Shown here piece after piece: positions 53,398 through 63,565 of a DNA stretch of 64,000 nt. The number at the start of each line of letters is the position of its first letter. Position 1 is the first letter of the stretch. The notes beneath the pieces are model-generated. The model made no database searches. It saw only the letters and a list, made by a program, of their open reading frames with translations, and was not told where the DNA came from. The DNA is from Agromyces sp. Soil535 (GTDB lineage: Bacteria; Actinomycetota; Actinomycetes; Actinomycetales; Microbacteriaceae), in assembly GCF_001428255.1 (NCBI RefSeq), contig NZ_LMRW01000023.1:186309-250308 (forward strand), written 5' to 3'. Made by a program: the position numbers and the translations under genes.

Positions 53398-54068
53398 GCG
53401 AGGGCCTCCCGCGCGTCGAGCGCAGCCGCGACATCCCACACCGACTTGTCGACGAGCGTGTCCCACAGCACGTGCGCGGGGGCCTCGTCGAGCGCCAGGA
53501 TGTTCGGCACGCCGATCGTGACGGCGCCGGCCGCCCACGCCGAGGTCAGGCCGGCGGGAGAGTCTTCGATGGCCACGCAGTCGCCCGCGTCGACGCCGAG
53601 CGCGGCGGCCGCGGCGAGGTAGGGCTCGGGGTGCGGCTTGGCGTTGTCGACCGAGTCGCCAGTGACGATCACGTCGAATGCCTCGAACGGGATCGCGTTC
53701 ACCACGTCGTCGGCCATCGACCGGATCGACATCGTCACGAGGGCGGTGGGCACGGATGCCTCGCGCAGCGCCTCGAGCAACTCGCGCGCCCCCGGCCGCC
53801 ACGGCACGCCGTGCTCGACGAGCTGCTCCTGCACGCGGGCGGTGAGCCGCGCGACGATCGTGTCGGCGTCGAGGTCGACGCCCGCCGCCTGGAACACACG
53901 CGCGGCCTCCCACAGGCCGCTGCCGACGAGCCCGAGGGCGTCCTCGTGCGTCCAACGGCCGCCGAAGGACGCGACGAGCTCCTCCTCGGCCGCCATCCAA
54001 TAGCGCTCGGTGTCGACGAGGGTGCCGTCCATGTCCCAGAGGACGGCGGCGGGCAGGCGAGTGGTCAC
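53394..54068 (-). CDS. HAD-family phosphatase
   Basis: 224 aa. VLWDMDGTLVDTE carries the nucleophile DxDGT; TALVTMS supplies motif II; KPHPEPYLAAAAALG motif III; AIEDSPAGLTSA motif IV. Beta-phosphoglucomutase-like subgroup cap (insert after motif I). Start chosen at GTG 54068, 8 nt after TAGACT; an ATG 7 codons upstream is possible. Coupled to trmI. Confidence 0.88.
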   Translation of the reverse strand: MTTRLPAAVLWDMDGTLVDTERYWMAAEEELVASFGGRWTHEDALGLVGSGLWEAARVFQAAGVDLDADTIVARLTARVQEQLVEHGVPWRPGARELLEALREASVPTALVTMSIRSMADDVVNAIPFEAFDVIVTGDSVDNAKPHPEPYLAAAAALGVDAGDCVAIEDSPAGLTSAWAAGAVTIGVPNILALDEAPAHVLWDTLVDKSVWDVAAALDAREALA

Positions 54069-54143
54069 AACCCGCAAGTCTACGGGCACGGCCTATTGTG
54101 GAGGGGACCCCGGGCGTCCGGGGCGGGAAGCGGGGCACCTGGA

Positions 54144-55082
54144 GTGAATCAGCCGGCCGGGTTCGAGGGCGGAAGGCTGCTCGTCGTCGCCTTCGAGGGA
54201 TGGAACGACGCCGGAGAGGCGGCGACCGGTGCGGCGAAGCTCCTGGCCGAGCGCCTCGGGCTCGTCGAGATCGACGCGGTCGACCCCGAGTCGTACTTCG
54301 ACTACCAGTTCACGAGGCCCACGGTCGTGGTGGGCGACGACGGCGTGCGCCGCCTGGAATGGCCGGGCGCGGCGATCCTCGGCCCCGGCGGCACGCCCAC
54401 GTCGAACGACGAGGAGCGCGTCACCGGCCCGGGCGCCGACACCCTGCACGTGCTGCTCGGCGCCGAGCCCGCGCGCAGCTGGAAGGGCTTCGCCGCGGAA
54501 CTCATCGATGCCGCGCTTGCTGCCGACATCGAGGGCATGGTGCTGCTCGGGGCGATGCTCGCCGACGCGCCGCACACGCGGCCACTTTCGGTGTTCGCAT
54601 CGAGCGAGAACCGCGAGGTACGCGCGGCGCTGGGCGTGGACCGCTCCAGCTACGAGGGCCCCGTCGGCATCCTCAGCGTCATCGCCGACCAGGCCGAGCG
54701 GGTGGGCATCCCCACCGTGTCGCTCTGGGCGTCCGTGCCCCACTACGTGCACAACGCGCCCTCGCCGAAGGCCGTGCTGGCCCTGCTCGGCAAGCTCGAG
54801 GAGCTCACGGGCCTCAGCATCCCGCGCGGCACCCTCGAGTCGGAGGCGAAGGCGTGGGAGGCGGGCGTCGACGCGCTCGCGGCCGACGACGAGGACATGG
54901 CGGGCTACATCACGCAACTCGAGCAGGCGCGCGACGCGGTGGACGCGCCCGAGGCGAGCGGCGAGGCGATCGCGCAGGAGTTCGAACGCTACCTCCGCCG
55001 CCGCGGCGACGGGCCCGAGGGTCGCGCCGATGGGCGGGAGGGTCCCCGGGACGAGCCCTGGCGGCCGCGCGACGGCTCCTGA
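54144..55082 (+). CDS. PAC2-family protein
   Basis: 312 aa. LLVVAFEGWNDAGEAATGAAKLL start and PHYVHNAPSPKAVLALLGKLEELTGL are PAC2 marks. Archaeal/eukaryal relatives help assemble proteasomes; bacterial ones have no proven role. C-terminal 40 residues are Arg/Gly-rich and disordered. GTG start behind GGGCACCTGGA; TATTGT at about 54092 may be its -10. Divergent from HAD-trmI. Confidence 0.9.
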   Translation: MNQPAGFEGGRLLVVAFEGWNDAGEAATGAAKLLAERLGLVEIDAVDPESYFDYQFTRPTVVVGDDGVRRLEWPGAAILGPGGTPTSNDEERVTGPGADTLHVLLGAEPARSWKGFAAELIDAALAADIEGMVLLGAMLADAPHTRPLSVFASSENREVRAALGVDRSSYEGPVGILSVIADQAERVGIPTVSLWASVPHYVHNAPSPKAVLALLGKLEELTGLSIPRGTLESEAKAWEAGVDALAADDEDMAGYITQLEQARDAVDAPEASGEAIAQEFERYLRRRGDGPEGRADGREGPRDEPWRPRDGS

Positions 55083-55116
55083 GCCGTCACCGCGGACCTC
55101 GCCGCGCGGCCGTGTC

Positions 55117-55152
55117 GCGGCATCCGTCCGCCTGCGATGGCGCGGATGCCGC
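55117..55152. terminator. Inverted repeat between convergent PAC2 and uppP
   Basis: GCGGCATCC (55117-55125) and GGATGCCGC (55144-55152), 9-bp arms, 18-nt loop, in a 78-bp convergent gap. Confidence 0.5.
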
Positions 55153-55160
55153 AGCATCCG

Positions 55161-55979
55161 TCACGCGTCGACGGTGCCCGTGGCGAGCAGCGCGAAGAGC
55201 ACCAGGCCGAGCGTGATGCGGTAGATCACGAACGGCAGGTAGCTGTGCCGTGAGATGTAGCGCATGAGGAACGCGATCACGAGGATGGCGACGACGAACC
55301 CGACCAGCGTGGCCACGGCCGTCTCGATCGGGCTGTAGACCGACGGCTCGCCCCAGCTCTTCACGAGCTGGAAGAGGCCGCTGCCGAACACCGCGGGGAT
55401 GGCGAGCAGGAAGGCGTAGCGCGTCGCCGCCGCGCGCTCGTAGCCGAGGAAGAGCCCGGCCGAGATGGTGCCGCCAGAGCGTGAGACGCCGGGGATGAGC
55501 GCGAGGGCCTGCGCGAATCCGAACGCGATGCCGTGCGGGATGGTGAGGTGGTCGAGCGTGCGGGTCTTCGCCCCGGCCCAGTCGGCGAGCCCGAGGATGA
55601 TGCCGAACACCACGAGCATGGTGGCGGTGATCCAGAGCGATCGGAACGTGGTCTCGATCTCGTCCTGGAAGAGGATGCCGAGCACGACGATCGGGATCGA
55701 GCCGACGATGATCAGCCAGCCCATGCGTGCGTCGGGGTCGTGGCGGGGAGTGCGTCCGAACAGCGACCCGAACCAGTGCGAGACGATGCGCACGATGTCG
55801 CGCCAGAAGAACACGACGACCGCGGTCTCGGTGCCGAGCTGGATGATGGCGGTGAATGCGGCTCCCGGATCCTGTGCGCCCGGGAGGAACTCACCCAGGA
55901 TCCGCAGGTGCGCGCTCGACGAGATCGGGAGGAACTCCGTGAGCCCCTGCACGAGTCCGAGGATGATCGCTTCGAGCAC
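55161..55979 (-). CDS. uppP: Undecaprenyl-diphosphate phosphatase
   Basis: 272 aa, about eight membrane helices. Catalytic motifs [14 protein letters not shown] near residue 13 and [26 protein letters not shown]. Recycles the lipid carrier of peptidoglycan synthesis and can confer bacitracin tolerance. GTG start; the frame stays open 100 codons upstream over the M20 gene end but without similarity. Confidence 0.95.
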   Translation of the reverse strand: MLEAIILGLVQGLTEFLPISSSAHLRILGEFLPGAQDPGAAFTAIIQLGTETAVVVFFWRDIVRIVSHWFGSLFGRTPRHDPDARMGWLIIVGSIPIVVLGILFQDEIETTFRSLWITATMLVVFGIILGLADWAGAKTRTLDHLTIPHGIAFGFAQALALIPGVSRSGGTISAGLFLGYERAAATRYAFLLAIPAVFGSGLFQLVKSWGEPSVYSPIETAVATLVGFVVAILVIAFLMRYISRHSYLPFVIYRITLGLVLFALLATGTVDA

Positions 55980-56034
55980 GGTGATCTTCGCCTTCCGCCT
56001 CCGCGGAAGCCGGAGGGATGAGACCGGTCGTCGG

Positions 56035-57360
56035 TCAGTAACTGAGCAGAAGGTCCCGCAGGACCTTCCTTCCGAAGGATAGTGCGTCGAGCGGAACACG
56101 CTCGTCGACCCCGTGGAACATCGCCGGGAAGTCGAGGTCGGCGGGGAGCCGCAGCGGCGAGAACCCGTAGCCCGCGATCCCGAGCCGGCTGAGCGACTTG
56201 TTGTCGGTGCCGCCCGAGAGCAGGTACGGGAAGACTCTGGCGTCGGGATCGTGCACGGCGAGGGAACGCGTGACCGCATCGACGAGCGGCCCGGTCGTCG
56301 AGGACTCCAGGCCGACGTCGCGGTGCACGAACTCGATCTCGATCTCGTCGCCGATGATCTCGCGCACCTCCTCGAGCACCGCGTCCTCCTGGCCGGGGAG
56401 CGTGCGGATGTCGACCAGCGCCTCCGCCCGGTCGGGTATCACGTTGTGCTTGTAGCCGGCGTCGAGCGCCGTGGGGTTGGTCGTGGTGCGGAGGGTCGCG
56501 GTGACGAACCCCGACGCGGACCCGGTTGCGAGCGCGAGCTCGTCGGGCGTGACCTGCTCGGGGTCGACGCCGAGGGTGTCGGCGATCGCGGCGAGGAGCT
56601 CTCGCGTGGTGTCGGTGAGGTGCAGCGGCCACTCGGTGCGGCCGAGGCGCGCGATCGCCTCGGCGAGCTTGGTGACGGCGTTGTCGCGGATGAGGCGCGA
56701 ACCGTGCGCGGCCACGCCGTGCGCCACGAGCCGCACCCAGATGAGCGACTTCTCCCCCGTCTGCAGCAGGTAGGCGCGCTCGCCGCCGACCGTGATCGAG
56801 TAGCCGCCGACCTCGCTGATCGCCTCGGTGGCACCGTCGAAGAGCTCGGGGTGGTGGTCGACGAGCCAGCCCGCCCCGACGCCGCCGCCGGCCTCCTCGT
56901 CGGCGAAGAACGCCACGACGAGCTCCCGTTCCGGGAGCGATCCCGACCCGATGATGTCGCCGAGGGCGGTGAGGATCATGGCGTCCATGTCCTTCATGTC
57001 CACCGCGCCCCGGCCCCACAGCATGCCGTCGCGGATCTCGCCGGCGAACGGGTCGACGCTCCAGTTGCGCGGGTCGGCGGGGACGACGTCGAGGTGGCCG
57101 TGCAGCACGAGCGCGGGCTTGCCGGGGTTGCGTCCTGGCACGCGCGCGACGACGCTCGTGCGGCGCGGCGCGGGCTCGAAGAGCTGCGGCGCGAAGCCGA
57201 GCGCTGCGAGCCTCGCCTCCACGTATTCGGCGGCCTCGCGCTCCCCTTTCGCCCTGCCCTCGCCGTAGTTCGTCGTGTCGATCCGGATGAGGTCCCGGGC
57301 GATCACCGCGGTCTCGTCGAGGTCGGTGGTCGGCTGCTGGACTGCGGATGACTCGGCCAT
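56035..57360 (-). CDS. M20-family metallopeptidase (ArgE/DapE-like)
   Basis: 441 aa. Metal ligands in [18 protein letters not shown] and [10 protein letters not shown], with a dimerisation insert. Hydrolyses an amide of an unknown amino-acid derivative in the cytosol. Start [10 protein letters not shown] at 57360. It lies 55 bp before uppP on the same strand, a frequent actinobacterial arrangement. Confidence 0.9.
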   Translation of the reverse strand: MAESSAVQQPTTDLDETAVIARDLIRIDTTNYGEGRAKGEREAAEYVEARLAALGFAPQLFEPAPRRTSVVARVPGRNPGKPALVLHGHLDVVPADPRNWSVDPFAGEIRDGMLWGRGAVDMKDMDAMILTALGDIIGSGSLPERELVVAFFADEEAGGGVGAGWLVDHHPELFDGATEAISEVGGYSITVGGERAYLLQTGEKSLIWVRLVAHGVAAHGSRLIRDNAVTKLAEAIARLGRTEWPLHLTDTTRELLAAIADTLGVDPEQVTPDELALATGSASGFVTATLRTTTNPTALDAGYKHNVIPDRAEALVDIRTLPGQEDAVLEEVREIIGDEIEIEFVHRDVGLESSTTGPLVDAVTRSLAVHDPDARVFPYLLSGGTDNKSLSRLGIAGYGFSPLRLPADLDFPAMFHGVDERVPLDALSFGRKVLRDLLLSY

Positions 57361-57472
57361 GCGTTTCACCGTAGTCGCGCGGTCGGGGGCGGGCCACCGG
57401 CGTTCGAGGCGCCCCGCAATCCGTGCTAATGTCTTCTCTCGGGCCTTCGAGCGATCGAGGGCCGGAGACAAC

Positions 57473-57556
57473 GCGCGGGTGGCGGAAATGGCAGACGCGC
57501 TAGCTTGAGGTGCTAGTGCCCTAACGGGCGTGGGGGTTCAAGTCCCCCCTCGCGCA
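57473..57556 (+). tRNA. tRNA-Leu (GAG)
   Basis: 84 nt. Acceptor GCGCGGG / CTCGCGC with discriminator A; anticodon stem CTAGC / GCTAG with loop TTGAGGT (anticodon GAG); long variable arm GCCC-TAAC-GGGC typical of class II; T stem GGGGG / CCCCC with TTCAAGT loop. CCA is not encoded. Confidence 0.96.
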
Positions 57557-57565
57557 CGCGTTGTC

Positions 57566-57598
57566 GAGAAGGCCGGATCATGATGATCCGGCCTTCTC
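57566..57598 (+). terminator. Terminator after tRNA-Leu
   Basis: 15-bp perfect arms GAGAAGGCCGGATCA / TGATCCGGCCTTCTC with a TGA loop, 9 bp after the tRNA. Confidence 0.85.
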
Positions 57599-57692
57599 TC
57601 GTTTCCGGGCGCGCGCCGGCGGAGGTCGCATCCGCGTCGCTCGGATGACCCCGGAACGTGGGGTGGACGGTCGGCATCTTCGACTTGCCTGA

Positions 57693-57710
57693 TTCGAACG
57701 TATGTTCGAA
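57693..57710 (+). promoter_or_regulatory. Perfect LexA (SOS) box
   Basis: TTCGAAC-GTAT-GTTCGAA, 7-bp perfect arms, matching the actinobacterial/Gram-positive SOS box CGAACN4GTTCG. It ends 8 bp before the imuA' ATG and overlaps the core promoter. Confidence 0.92.
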
Positions 57711-57718
57711 ACTGGGGT

Positions 57719-58450
57719 ATGACCATGACCGCTCCCCTCGTCGCCCCCGCCCCACGGCCGGCACACGTCGAGGAGCTGCAGGCCCGCATCCGCGGGATGC
57801 AGGCGACGCGGCTCGACTCCAAGGCGGTGCCGACGCATCCGGCACTCGAGTCGGTGCTGCCGGGCGGTACCCTGCGCGAGGGCACCGTCGTGCAGGTCGA
57901 GGGGTCGACCACGCTGCTCATGGCGCTGCTCGCCGGGCCGAGCGCGAGCGGACGGTGGGTCGCGGTGGCCGGCATGCCCGAGTTCGGCGTCGAGGCGGCC
58001 GCGCGGTTCGGCATCGCCCTCGATCGGCTCGTGCTCGTGCCCGACCCCGGGCGCCAGTGGCTCACCGTGGTCGCCGCGCTCGCCGACGTCATCCCGGTGG
58101 TCGCGGTGCGGCCCGCGGGCCGGGTCGCTCCCGCCGAGTCGAGCCGGCTGCAGGCCCGACTCCGCCAGCGCGGCACCACGCTGCTGGTCGCGGGCGACTG
58201 GCCGGGCAGCGACGCCCGCCTCGGCGTCGAGGCGAGCGAGTGGCAGGGGCTCGAGCAGGGGCACGGACATCTCGCCGAACGCGAGGTGGTGGTGAGCGTG
58301 GCCGGCCGCGGCGAATTCGTGCGCAGCACCAGGTCCCGGCTGCGGCTGCCGGGCCGCTCGCTCGAGTTCGCGCCGGTCGGCACGGATGGCACCGCCGATG
58401 TGGCCGAGCCGATCCGCCTCGACGACCTCGAGCGGAGGGCCACCGGATGA
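57719..58450 (+). CDS. imuA': ImuA'-like mutasome protein
   Basis: 243 aa RecA-fold-like protein, without a clean Walker A (VQVEGSTTLLMALLAG in its place). In mycobacteria ImuA' with ImuB and DnaE2 forms a damage-induced mutagenic complex. Start ATG 57719 with GGGG upstream; a second ATG two codons on. Overlaps imuB by ATGA. Under the LexA box. Confidence 0.85.
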   Translation: MTMTAPLVAPAPRPAHVEELQARIRGMQATRLDSKAVPTHPALESVLPGGTLREGTVVQVEGSTTLLMALLAGPSASGRWVAVAGMPEFGVEAAARFGIALDRLVLVPDPGRQWLTVVAALADVIPVVAVRPAGRVAPAESSRLQARLRQRGTTLLVAGDWPGSDARLGVEASEWQGLEQGHGHLAEREVVVSVAGRGEFVRSTRSRLRLPGRSLEFAPVGTDGTADVAEPIRLDDLERRATG

Positions 58451-59991
58451 CCGCCGACCCCGGCCGCGCCATCGTGCTGTGGTGCCCCGACTGGCCGATC
58501 TTCGCGGTGTGCCGCGAGCATGGACTCGACGCCGCTGCGCCGATCGCCCTCACCGAGGCAGGCCTCGTCTACGCCTGCTCGCCGGCCGCACGCCGCGACG
58601 GCGTCGCCCGCGGCCTGAAGCTCCGCGAGGCGCAGTACCGCTCCCCCGGGCTCACCGTGCTCGACTACGACGCGGCCCTCGACATGCGCGTCTTCGAGCC
58701 GGTGGTGCGCCGCGTCGAGGCGACCGTGCCGGGGGTGCAGCTCATCCGCCCCGGCACCCTCGCCATGCGGGCCCGTGGGCCCGCCCGGTACTACGGCGGT
58801 GAGGATGCCGCGGCGGCGGCGCTCCTCGAGACCGTCGCGGAACTCGGGGTGCCCGGCGCCCGGATCGGCATCGCCGACGGGCCCTTCGCGGCCGAACAGG
58901 CCGCACGCGCCGCACGCGAGTCCTCCGTCGGGATCGTTCCGCCCGGGGCATCCGCCGCCTTCATCGCCCCGCTGCCCGTGGGGCTCGTGGTCGATCCGCG
59001 CACGGCGACGTTGCTCAACCGGCTCGGCGTGCATACCCTCGGCGAGTTCGCCGCGCTCCCCGACGACGACGTGCGGCGAAGGTTCGGGGCGGCCGGCGCG
59101 TTCGCGCACGATCGCGCGGCCGGGCGCGAGCAGGCGCGCGTCGTGGCCCGCACGCCCCCGCCCGAGTTCGAGGTGGAGCAGCACTTCGAGCCGCCGCTCG
59201 ACCGCATCGACCAGCTCGCCTTCGCGTTCCGGGTCGGCGCCGAGGAGTTCATCGACCGCATGCGGGCGGTGCGGCTCGTCTGCACGGGCCTGCGCATCGA
59301 GCTCGACGACGAGCGCGGCGGGCACTCGAGCCGCAGCTGGCTGCATCCGCGGTGGTTCACGCCCACCGACGTCGTCGACCGCGTGCGGTGGCAGCTGCAG
59401 GGCGCGGGCACCGCCGACAGCGGACTCGCCTCGCCGATCGTGCGGCTGCGGGTCGTGCCCGAGCGCATCGACTCCACGGGCAACCACGAGGAGGGGCTCT
59501 GGGGCGGCGGGCCCGACGAGCGGGTGCACCACGGACTCACCCGCGTGCAGAGCATGCTGGGGCACGAGGCGGTCGTCACCGCGGCGATCGGCGGCGGCCG
59601 CATGCTCGCCGACCGGCAGGTGCTCGTGCCCTGGGGCGATCGGCCGCCCGAGCGCACCAGCGACGCGCCGTGGCCGGGCAGCCTGCCCGCACTCGCGCCC
59701 GCGAGCGTGTTCCGCGAACGGCTGCCCATCGCCCTGCTCGACGCACGCGGCGACATCGTCGCGATCGACCAGCGCGGCGCGATCTCCGCGCCGCCCGAGC
59801 GCTTCGCCGTCGGCGGCGGCGAAGCGGCGCCCGTTCGTGCCTGGGCGGGCCCGTGGCCCGTGGTCGAGCGCTGGTGGGACGCCGAGCACGCCAAGCGCGT
59901 GCACCGGTTCCAGGTCGTCGACGACGACGGCTGCGCCTGGCTCCTCGTGCGCGACCGCGAGGGCTGGTGGGCCGAGGCGAGGTACGACTGA
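58447..59991 (+). CDS. imuB: ImuB, catalytically altered Y-family polymerase homologue
   Basis: 514 aa. VLWCPDWPIFAVCREHGL and LTVLDYDAALDMRVFEPVV align to the palm of Y-family polymerases, but the first metal-binding acidic box is changed (CPDWP), as expected for ImuB, an adaptor that binds the sliding clamp. Fingers, little-finger and C-terminal region (WWDAEHAKRVHRFQVVDDDG) present. Translation coupled to imuA'. Confidence 0.9.
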   Translation: MTADPGRAIVLWCPDWPIFAVCREHGLDAAAPIALTEAGLVYACSPAARRDGVARGLKLREAQYRSPGLTVLDYDAALDMRVFEPVVRRVEATVPGVQLIRPGTLAMRARGPARYYGGEDAAAAALLETVAELGVPGARIGIADGPFAAEQAARAARESSVGIVPPGASAAFIAPLPVGLVVDPRTATLLNRLGVHTLGEFAALPDDDVRRRFGAAGAFAHDRAAGREQARVVARTPPPEFEVEQHFEPPLDRIDQLAFAFRVGAEEFIDRMRAVRLVCTGLRIELDDERGGHSSRSWLHPRWFTPTDVVDRVRWQLQGAGTADSGLASPIVRLRVVPERIDSTGNHEEGLWGGGPDERVHHGLTRVQSMLGHEAVVTAAIGGGRMLADRQVLVPWGDRPPERTSDAPWPGSLPALAPASVFRERLPIALLDARGDIVAIDQRGAISAPPERFAVGGGEAAPVRAWAGPWPVVERWWDAEHAKRVHRFQVVDDDGCAWLLVRDREGWWAEARYD

Positions 59992-60023
59992 TGGCTGCTC
60001 GCGATCGTCAGGTGGGGTGAGCG

Positions 60024-63000
60024 ATGGGCTGGAACAATCCGTCGATCCCGTGGTCGGAGCTCGAGCGCAAGCTCTCCGATCGGCGACGGCCGGGCGGGCC
60101 GCCGCTCATCGCCGACGGCGGCGACAGCCCCGCGTGGAGCCGTAAGCGGCATCCGTACCGCCCCTCGGAGGGACTCGAGGCACCGGCCGGCCCGATCGTG
60201 CCCTACGCCGAGCTGCATGCGCACTCCACGTACAGCTTCCTCGACGGCGCCTCCATGCCCGAGCAGCTCGTCGAGGAGGCGCACCGGCTCGGCCTCTCGG
60301 GTCTCGCCATCACCGACCACGACGGCTTCTACGGCATCGTGCGCTTCGCCGAGGCGGCCGAGAGCTTCCCCGAGCTGGGCACCGTGTTCGGCGCCGAGCT
60401 CTCGCTCGGGCTCGGCGAGCCGCAGATGGGCGTCGCCGACCCCGAGGGCGAGCACCTCCTCGTGCTCGCGCGGCAGGAGCCGGGCTACCACCGCCTCGCG
60501 AGCGCGATCACCGCGGGCCAGCTCGCGGGCGGCGAGAAGGGCCGTCCCACGTACTCGCTCGAGGAGCTCGCCGAGCGCTCCGGCGGCGAGTGGGTGATCC
60601 CCACCGGATGCCGCAAGGGCGCAGTGCGACGCGCACTGGCCGACGGCGGGCCGGATGCCGCGTGGCGCGAGCTCGACCGCCTCGTCGCCCTCTTCGGGCG
60701 CGACCACGTCGTCGTGGAGCTGTTCGACCACGGGCATCCGCTCGACCAGGACGCGAACGACGCCCTGGCCGAGCTCGCCGCACGGGCACGCCTGCCGCTC
60801 CTCGCGACGAACGCGGTGCACTACGCCACGCCAGGCGAGCACCGGCTCGCCTCGGCGCTCGCGGCGGTGCGTGCCCGGCGAAGCCTCGACGAGCTCGACG
60901 GGTGGCTGCCCGCCTCGGACGGCCTGCACCTGCGCAGCGGGGCCGAGATGATGCGACGCTTCGAGCGCTACCCGGGTGCGGTCGCCCGTTCGGTGACGCT
61001 CGCCGAGGAGCTCGGCTTCCGCCTCCGGAGCGCGCGGCCGCGGCTGCCGCGGCAGGAGGTGCCCACGGGACACACGCCCATGAGCTGGCTGCGGGAGCTC
61101 GTGTGGGCGGGCGCCGAGAGGCGCTACCCGGGGCTGCCCGACCACGTACGCGAACGCCTCGCGCGCGAGCTCGACGTCATCGAGCAGAAGGACTTCCCCG
61201 GCTACTTCCTCATCGTGTACGACCTCGTGCGCGAGGCGCGCAGTCGCGGCATCCTGTGCCAGGGTCGCGGCTCGGCCGCGAACTCGGCGGTCTGCTACGT
61301 GCTCGACATCACCGCGGTCGACTCCATCACCTTCGACCTCCCCTTCGAGCGGTTCCTCTCGGCGCTGCGCGACGAGGAACCCGACATCGACGTGGACTTC
61401 GACTCCGACCGGCGCGAGGAGATCATCCAGTACGTCTACGGCAAGTACGGCCGCCACAACGCCGCGCAGGTGGCGAACGTCATCAGCTACCGGCCGAAGG
61501 CGGCGGTGCGCGACATGGCGAAGGCGCTCGGGTACTCCACCGGGCAGCAGGACGCGTGGTCGCGGCAGGTCGAGCGGTGGGGAGCCGTCGTCTCCACCGA
61601 CGACCACGACATCCCCGGCCCCGTCGTGGAGCTCGCCGAGCAGCTGCTCACCTTCCCGCGCCACCTCGGCATCCACTCGGGCGGCATGGTGCTCACCGAT
61701 CGGCCCGTGGGCGAGGTGTGTCCCATCGAGCACGCCCGCATGGAGAATCGCACGGTGCTGCAGTGGGACAAGGACGACTGCGCGTGGATGGGACTCGTGA
61801 AGTTCGACCTGCTCGGCCTCGGCATGCTCGCCGCCCTGCAGTACACGTTCGACCTCGTGCGCGAGCACACGGGCGAGGAGTGGGAGCTCGCGACCATTCC
61901 CAAGGAGGAGGCGGCCGTCTACGACATGCTCTGCCGCGCGGACTCGATCGGGGTGTTCCAGGTCGAGAGCCGCGCGCAGATGGGCACGCTCCCCCGGCTG
62001 CAGCCGCGCTGCTTCTACGACCTCGTGGTCGAGATCGCGCTCATCCGGCCGGGGCCGGTGCAGGGCGGTGCCGTGCATCCCTACATCCGGCGCCGCACGG
62101 GCGAGGAGAAGGTGAGCTACCTGCATCCGAAGCTCGAGCCGGTGCTCGCCCGCACGCTCGGCGTGCCCCTCTTCCAGGAGCAGCTCATGCAGATGGCCAT
62201 CGCGGTGGGCAACTGCAGCGCCGCCGACGCCGACCTGCTGCGACGGGCGATGGGCTCGAAGCGCGGCATCGAGAAGATCGAGAAGCTCCGGTCGAAGCTC
62301 TTCGCCGGCATGGCCGAGAACGGCATCGCGCCCGACGTCGCCGACTCCATCTACGAGAAGATCGAGGCCTTCGCGAACTTCGGCTTCGCCGAGAGCCACG
62401 CGCTGAGCTTCGGCCTGCTCGTGTATGCGAGCTCCTGGCTGAAGCTGCACTACCCCGCGGCGTTCCTCGCGGCGCTCCTGCGCGCCCAGCCGATGGGCTT
62501 CTACTCGCCGCAGACGCTCACCGCCGACGCCAGGCGGCACGGCGTGGAGATGCTCCGACCCGACATCCTGCGGTCGGGGGTGGACGCAGGCCTCGAGGCG
62601 CTCGATGGGGCCGCGGCATCCGCTGGCGACGACAGTGCGGTCGGCACCCGGCGCGGGCCGAGCGGCATGGCCGCCTGCGCCGACCCCGTGCAGCCGCCCT
62701 TCGGCCGGTTCGACAGGGAGGCGCCCGACCGCTCCGCCGAGCACCGGCGCGACGCCGCGTTCGCGGTGCGCCTCGGGCTCGCCGACGTCTCCTCGATCGG
62801 CACCGCCGTGGCGGAGCGCATCGTCGCCGAACGCGAGGCGCGCGGGCCGTACCGCGACATGGCAGACGTCTCCCGGCGCGCGGGCCTGAACGCCGAGCAG
62901 CTCGAGGCGCTCGCCGCGGCGGGCGCGTTCGACGGGTTCGGCCTGCAGCGGCGCGAGGCGCTCTGGCTCGCAGGCGAGGCGGCGCAGGACCGCGAGGAGT

Positions 63001-63464
63001 ACCTCGCCGGCTCGATCGTGGTCGTGCAGCCGCCGCTGCTGCCGCTGCTCAGCCCTGCCGAGCAGGTCGTGTACGACCTGTGGGCCACCGGCATCTCCCC
63101 CGACGACCACCCGATCCGGCACGTGCGCGAGCACCTCGACGAGCGGGGCGCCATCCGGATCGACCTGCTGCGCAAGGCTGAGAGCGGCCGCCGCATCGAG
63201 GTGGGCGGGGTCGTCACCCATCGCCAGCGGCCGGCGACCGCGAGCGGCATCACGTTCATGAACCTGGAGGACGAGTCCGGCACCCTCAACGTGATCGCGG
63301 GCGTGGGCGTATGGAACCGCTACCGTCGCATCGCCCGGGAGGCGCCTGCGATGATCGTGCGCGGCATCCTCGAGCGCTCCCCCGAGGGGGTCGTCAACCT
63401 CGTCGCCGACCGGTTCGAGCGGCTCACCGTGTCGGCGCCCGCTCGCTCGCGGGACTTCCGCTGA
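60024..63464 (+). CDS. dnaE2: Error-prone DNA polymerase III alpha subunit
   Basis: 1146 aa. PHP domain (YAELHAHSTYSFLDGASMPEQL), palm with polymerase acids (PDIDVDFDSDRREEI), thumb/fingers, and C-terminal HhH and OB-fold (IEVGGVVTHRQRP, GITFMNLEDESGTLNVI). Third gene of the LexA-controlled mutasome; 32 bp after imuB. Lesion bypass and mutagenesis after damage. A 30-residue basic N-terminal lead is as in other DnaE2. Confidence 0.96.
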   Translation: MGWNNPSIPWSELERKLSDRRRPGGPPLIADGGDSPAWSRKRHPYRPSEGLEAPAGPIVPYAELHAHSTYSFLDGASMPEQLVEEAHRLGLSGLAITDHDGFYGIVRFAEAAESFPELGTVFGAELSLGLGEPQMGVADPEGEHLLVLARQEPGYHRLASAITAGQLAGGEKGRPTYSLEELAERSGGEWVIPTGCRKGAVRRALADGGPDAAWRELDRLVALFGRDHVVVELFDHGHPLDQDANDALAELAARARLPLLATNAVHYATPGEHRLASALAAVRARRSLDELDGWLPASDGLHLRSGAEMMRRFERYPGAVARSVTLAEELGFRLRSARPRLPRQEVPTGHTPMSWLRELVWAGAERRYPGLPDHVRERLARELDVIEQKDFPGYFLIVYDLVREARSRGILCQGRGSAANSAVCYVLDITAVDSITFDLPFERFLSALRDEEPDIDVDFDSDRREEIIQYVYGKYGRHNAAQVANVISYRPKAAVRDMAKALGYSTGQQDAWSRQVERWGAVVSTDDHDIPGPVVELAEQLLTFPRHLGIHSGGMVLTDRPVGEVCPIEHARMENRTVLQWDKDDCAWMGLVKFDLLGLGMLAALQYTFDLVREHTGEEWELATIPKEEAAVYDMLCRADSIGVFQVESRAQMGTLPRLQPRCFYDLVVEIALIRPGPVQGGAVHPYIRRRTGEEKVSYLHPKLEPVLARTLGVPLFQEQLMQMAIAVGNCSAADADLLRRAMGSKRGIEKIEKLRSKLFAGMAENGIAPDVADSIYEKIEAFANFGFAESHALSFGLLVYASSWLKLHYPAAFLAALLRAQPMGFYSPQTLTADARRHGVEMLRPDILRSGVDAGLEALDGAAASAGDDSAVGTRRGPSGMAACADPVQPPFGRFDREAPDRSAEHRRDAAFAVRLGLADVSSIGTAVAERIVAEREARGPYRDMADVSRRAGLNAEQLEALAAAGAFDGFGLQRREALWLAGEAAQDREEYLAGSIVVVQPPLLPLLSPAEQVVYDLWATGISPDDHPIRHVREHLDERGAIRIDLLRKAESGRRIEVGGVVTHRQRPATASGITFMNLEDESGTLNVIAGVGVWNRYRRIAREAPAMIVRGILERSPEGVVNLVADRFERLTVSAPARSRDFR

Positions 63465-63490
63465 ACGCGACCCGACCATGCCCGCCGGAA

Positions 63491-63502
63491 TATCCTGAGG
63501 TC
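63491..63502 (+). promoter_or_regulatory. Leaderless -10 element
   Basis: TATCCT (63491-63496) and six bases before a GTG at 63503. Confidence 0.45.
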
Positions 63503-63565
63503 GTGGACGCCCGCGATCCACGACCGCTGAGCCCAGGTGTGCTCCGCCGAGGTGTCGGGAGATGA
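63503..63565 (+). CDS. Putative 20-codon upstream ORF
   Basis: GTG, 20 codons (MDARDPRPLSPGVLRRGVGR), TGA. The stop overlaps the ATG of the MFS gene as ATGA. It begins six bases after a -10 box, so it would be the first thing translated on a leaderless mRNA, with the MFS protein translated by coupling. Arg/Pro-rich. Could be a leader peptide or only a coupling device. Confidence 0.4.
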   Translation: MDARDPRPLSPGVLRRGVGR

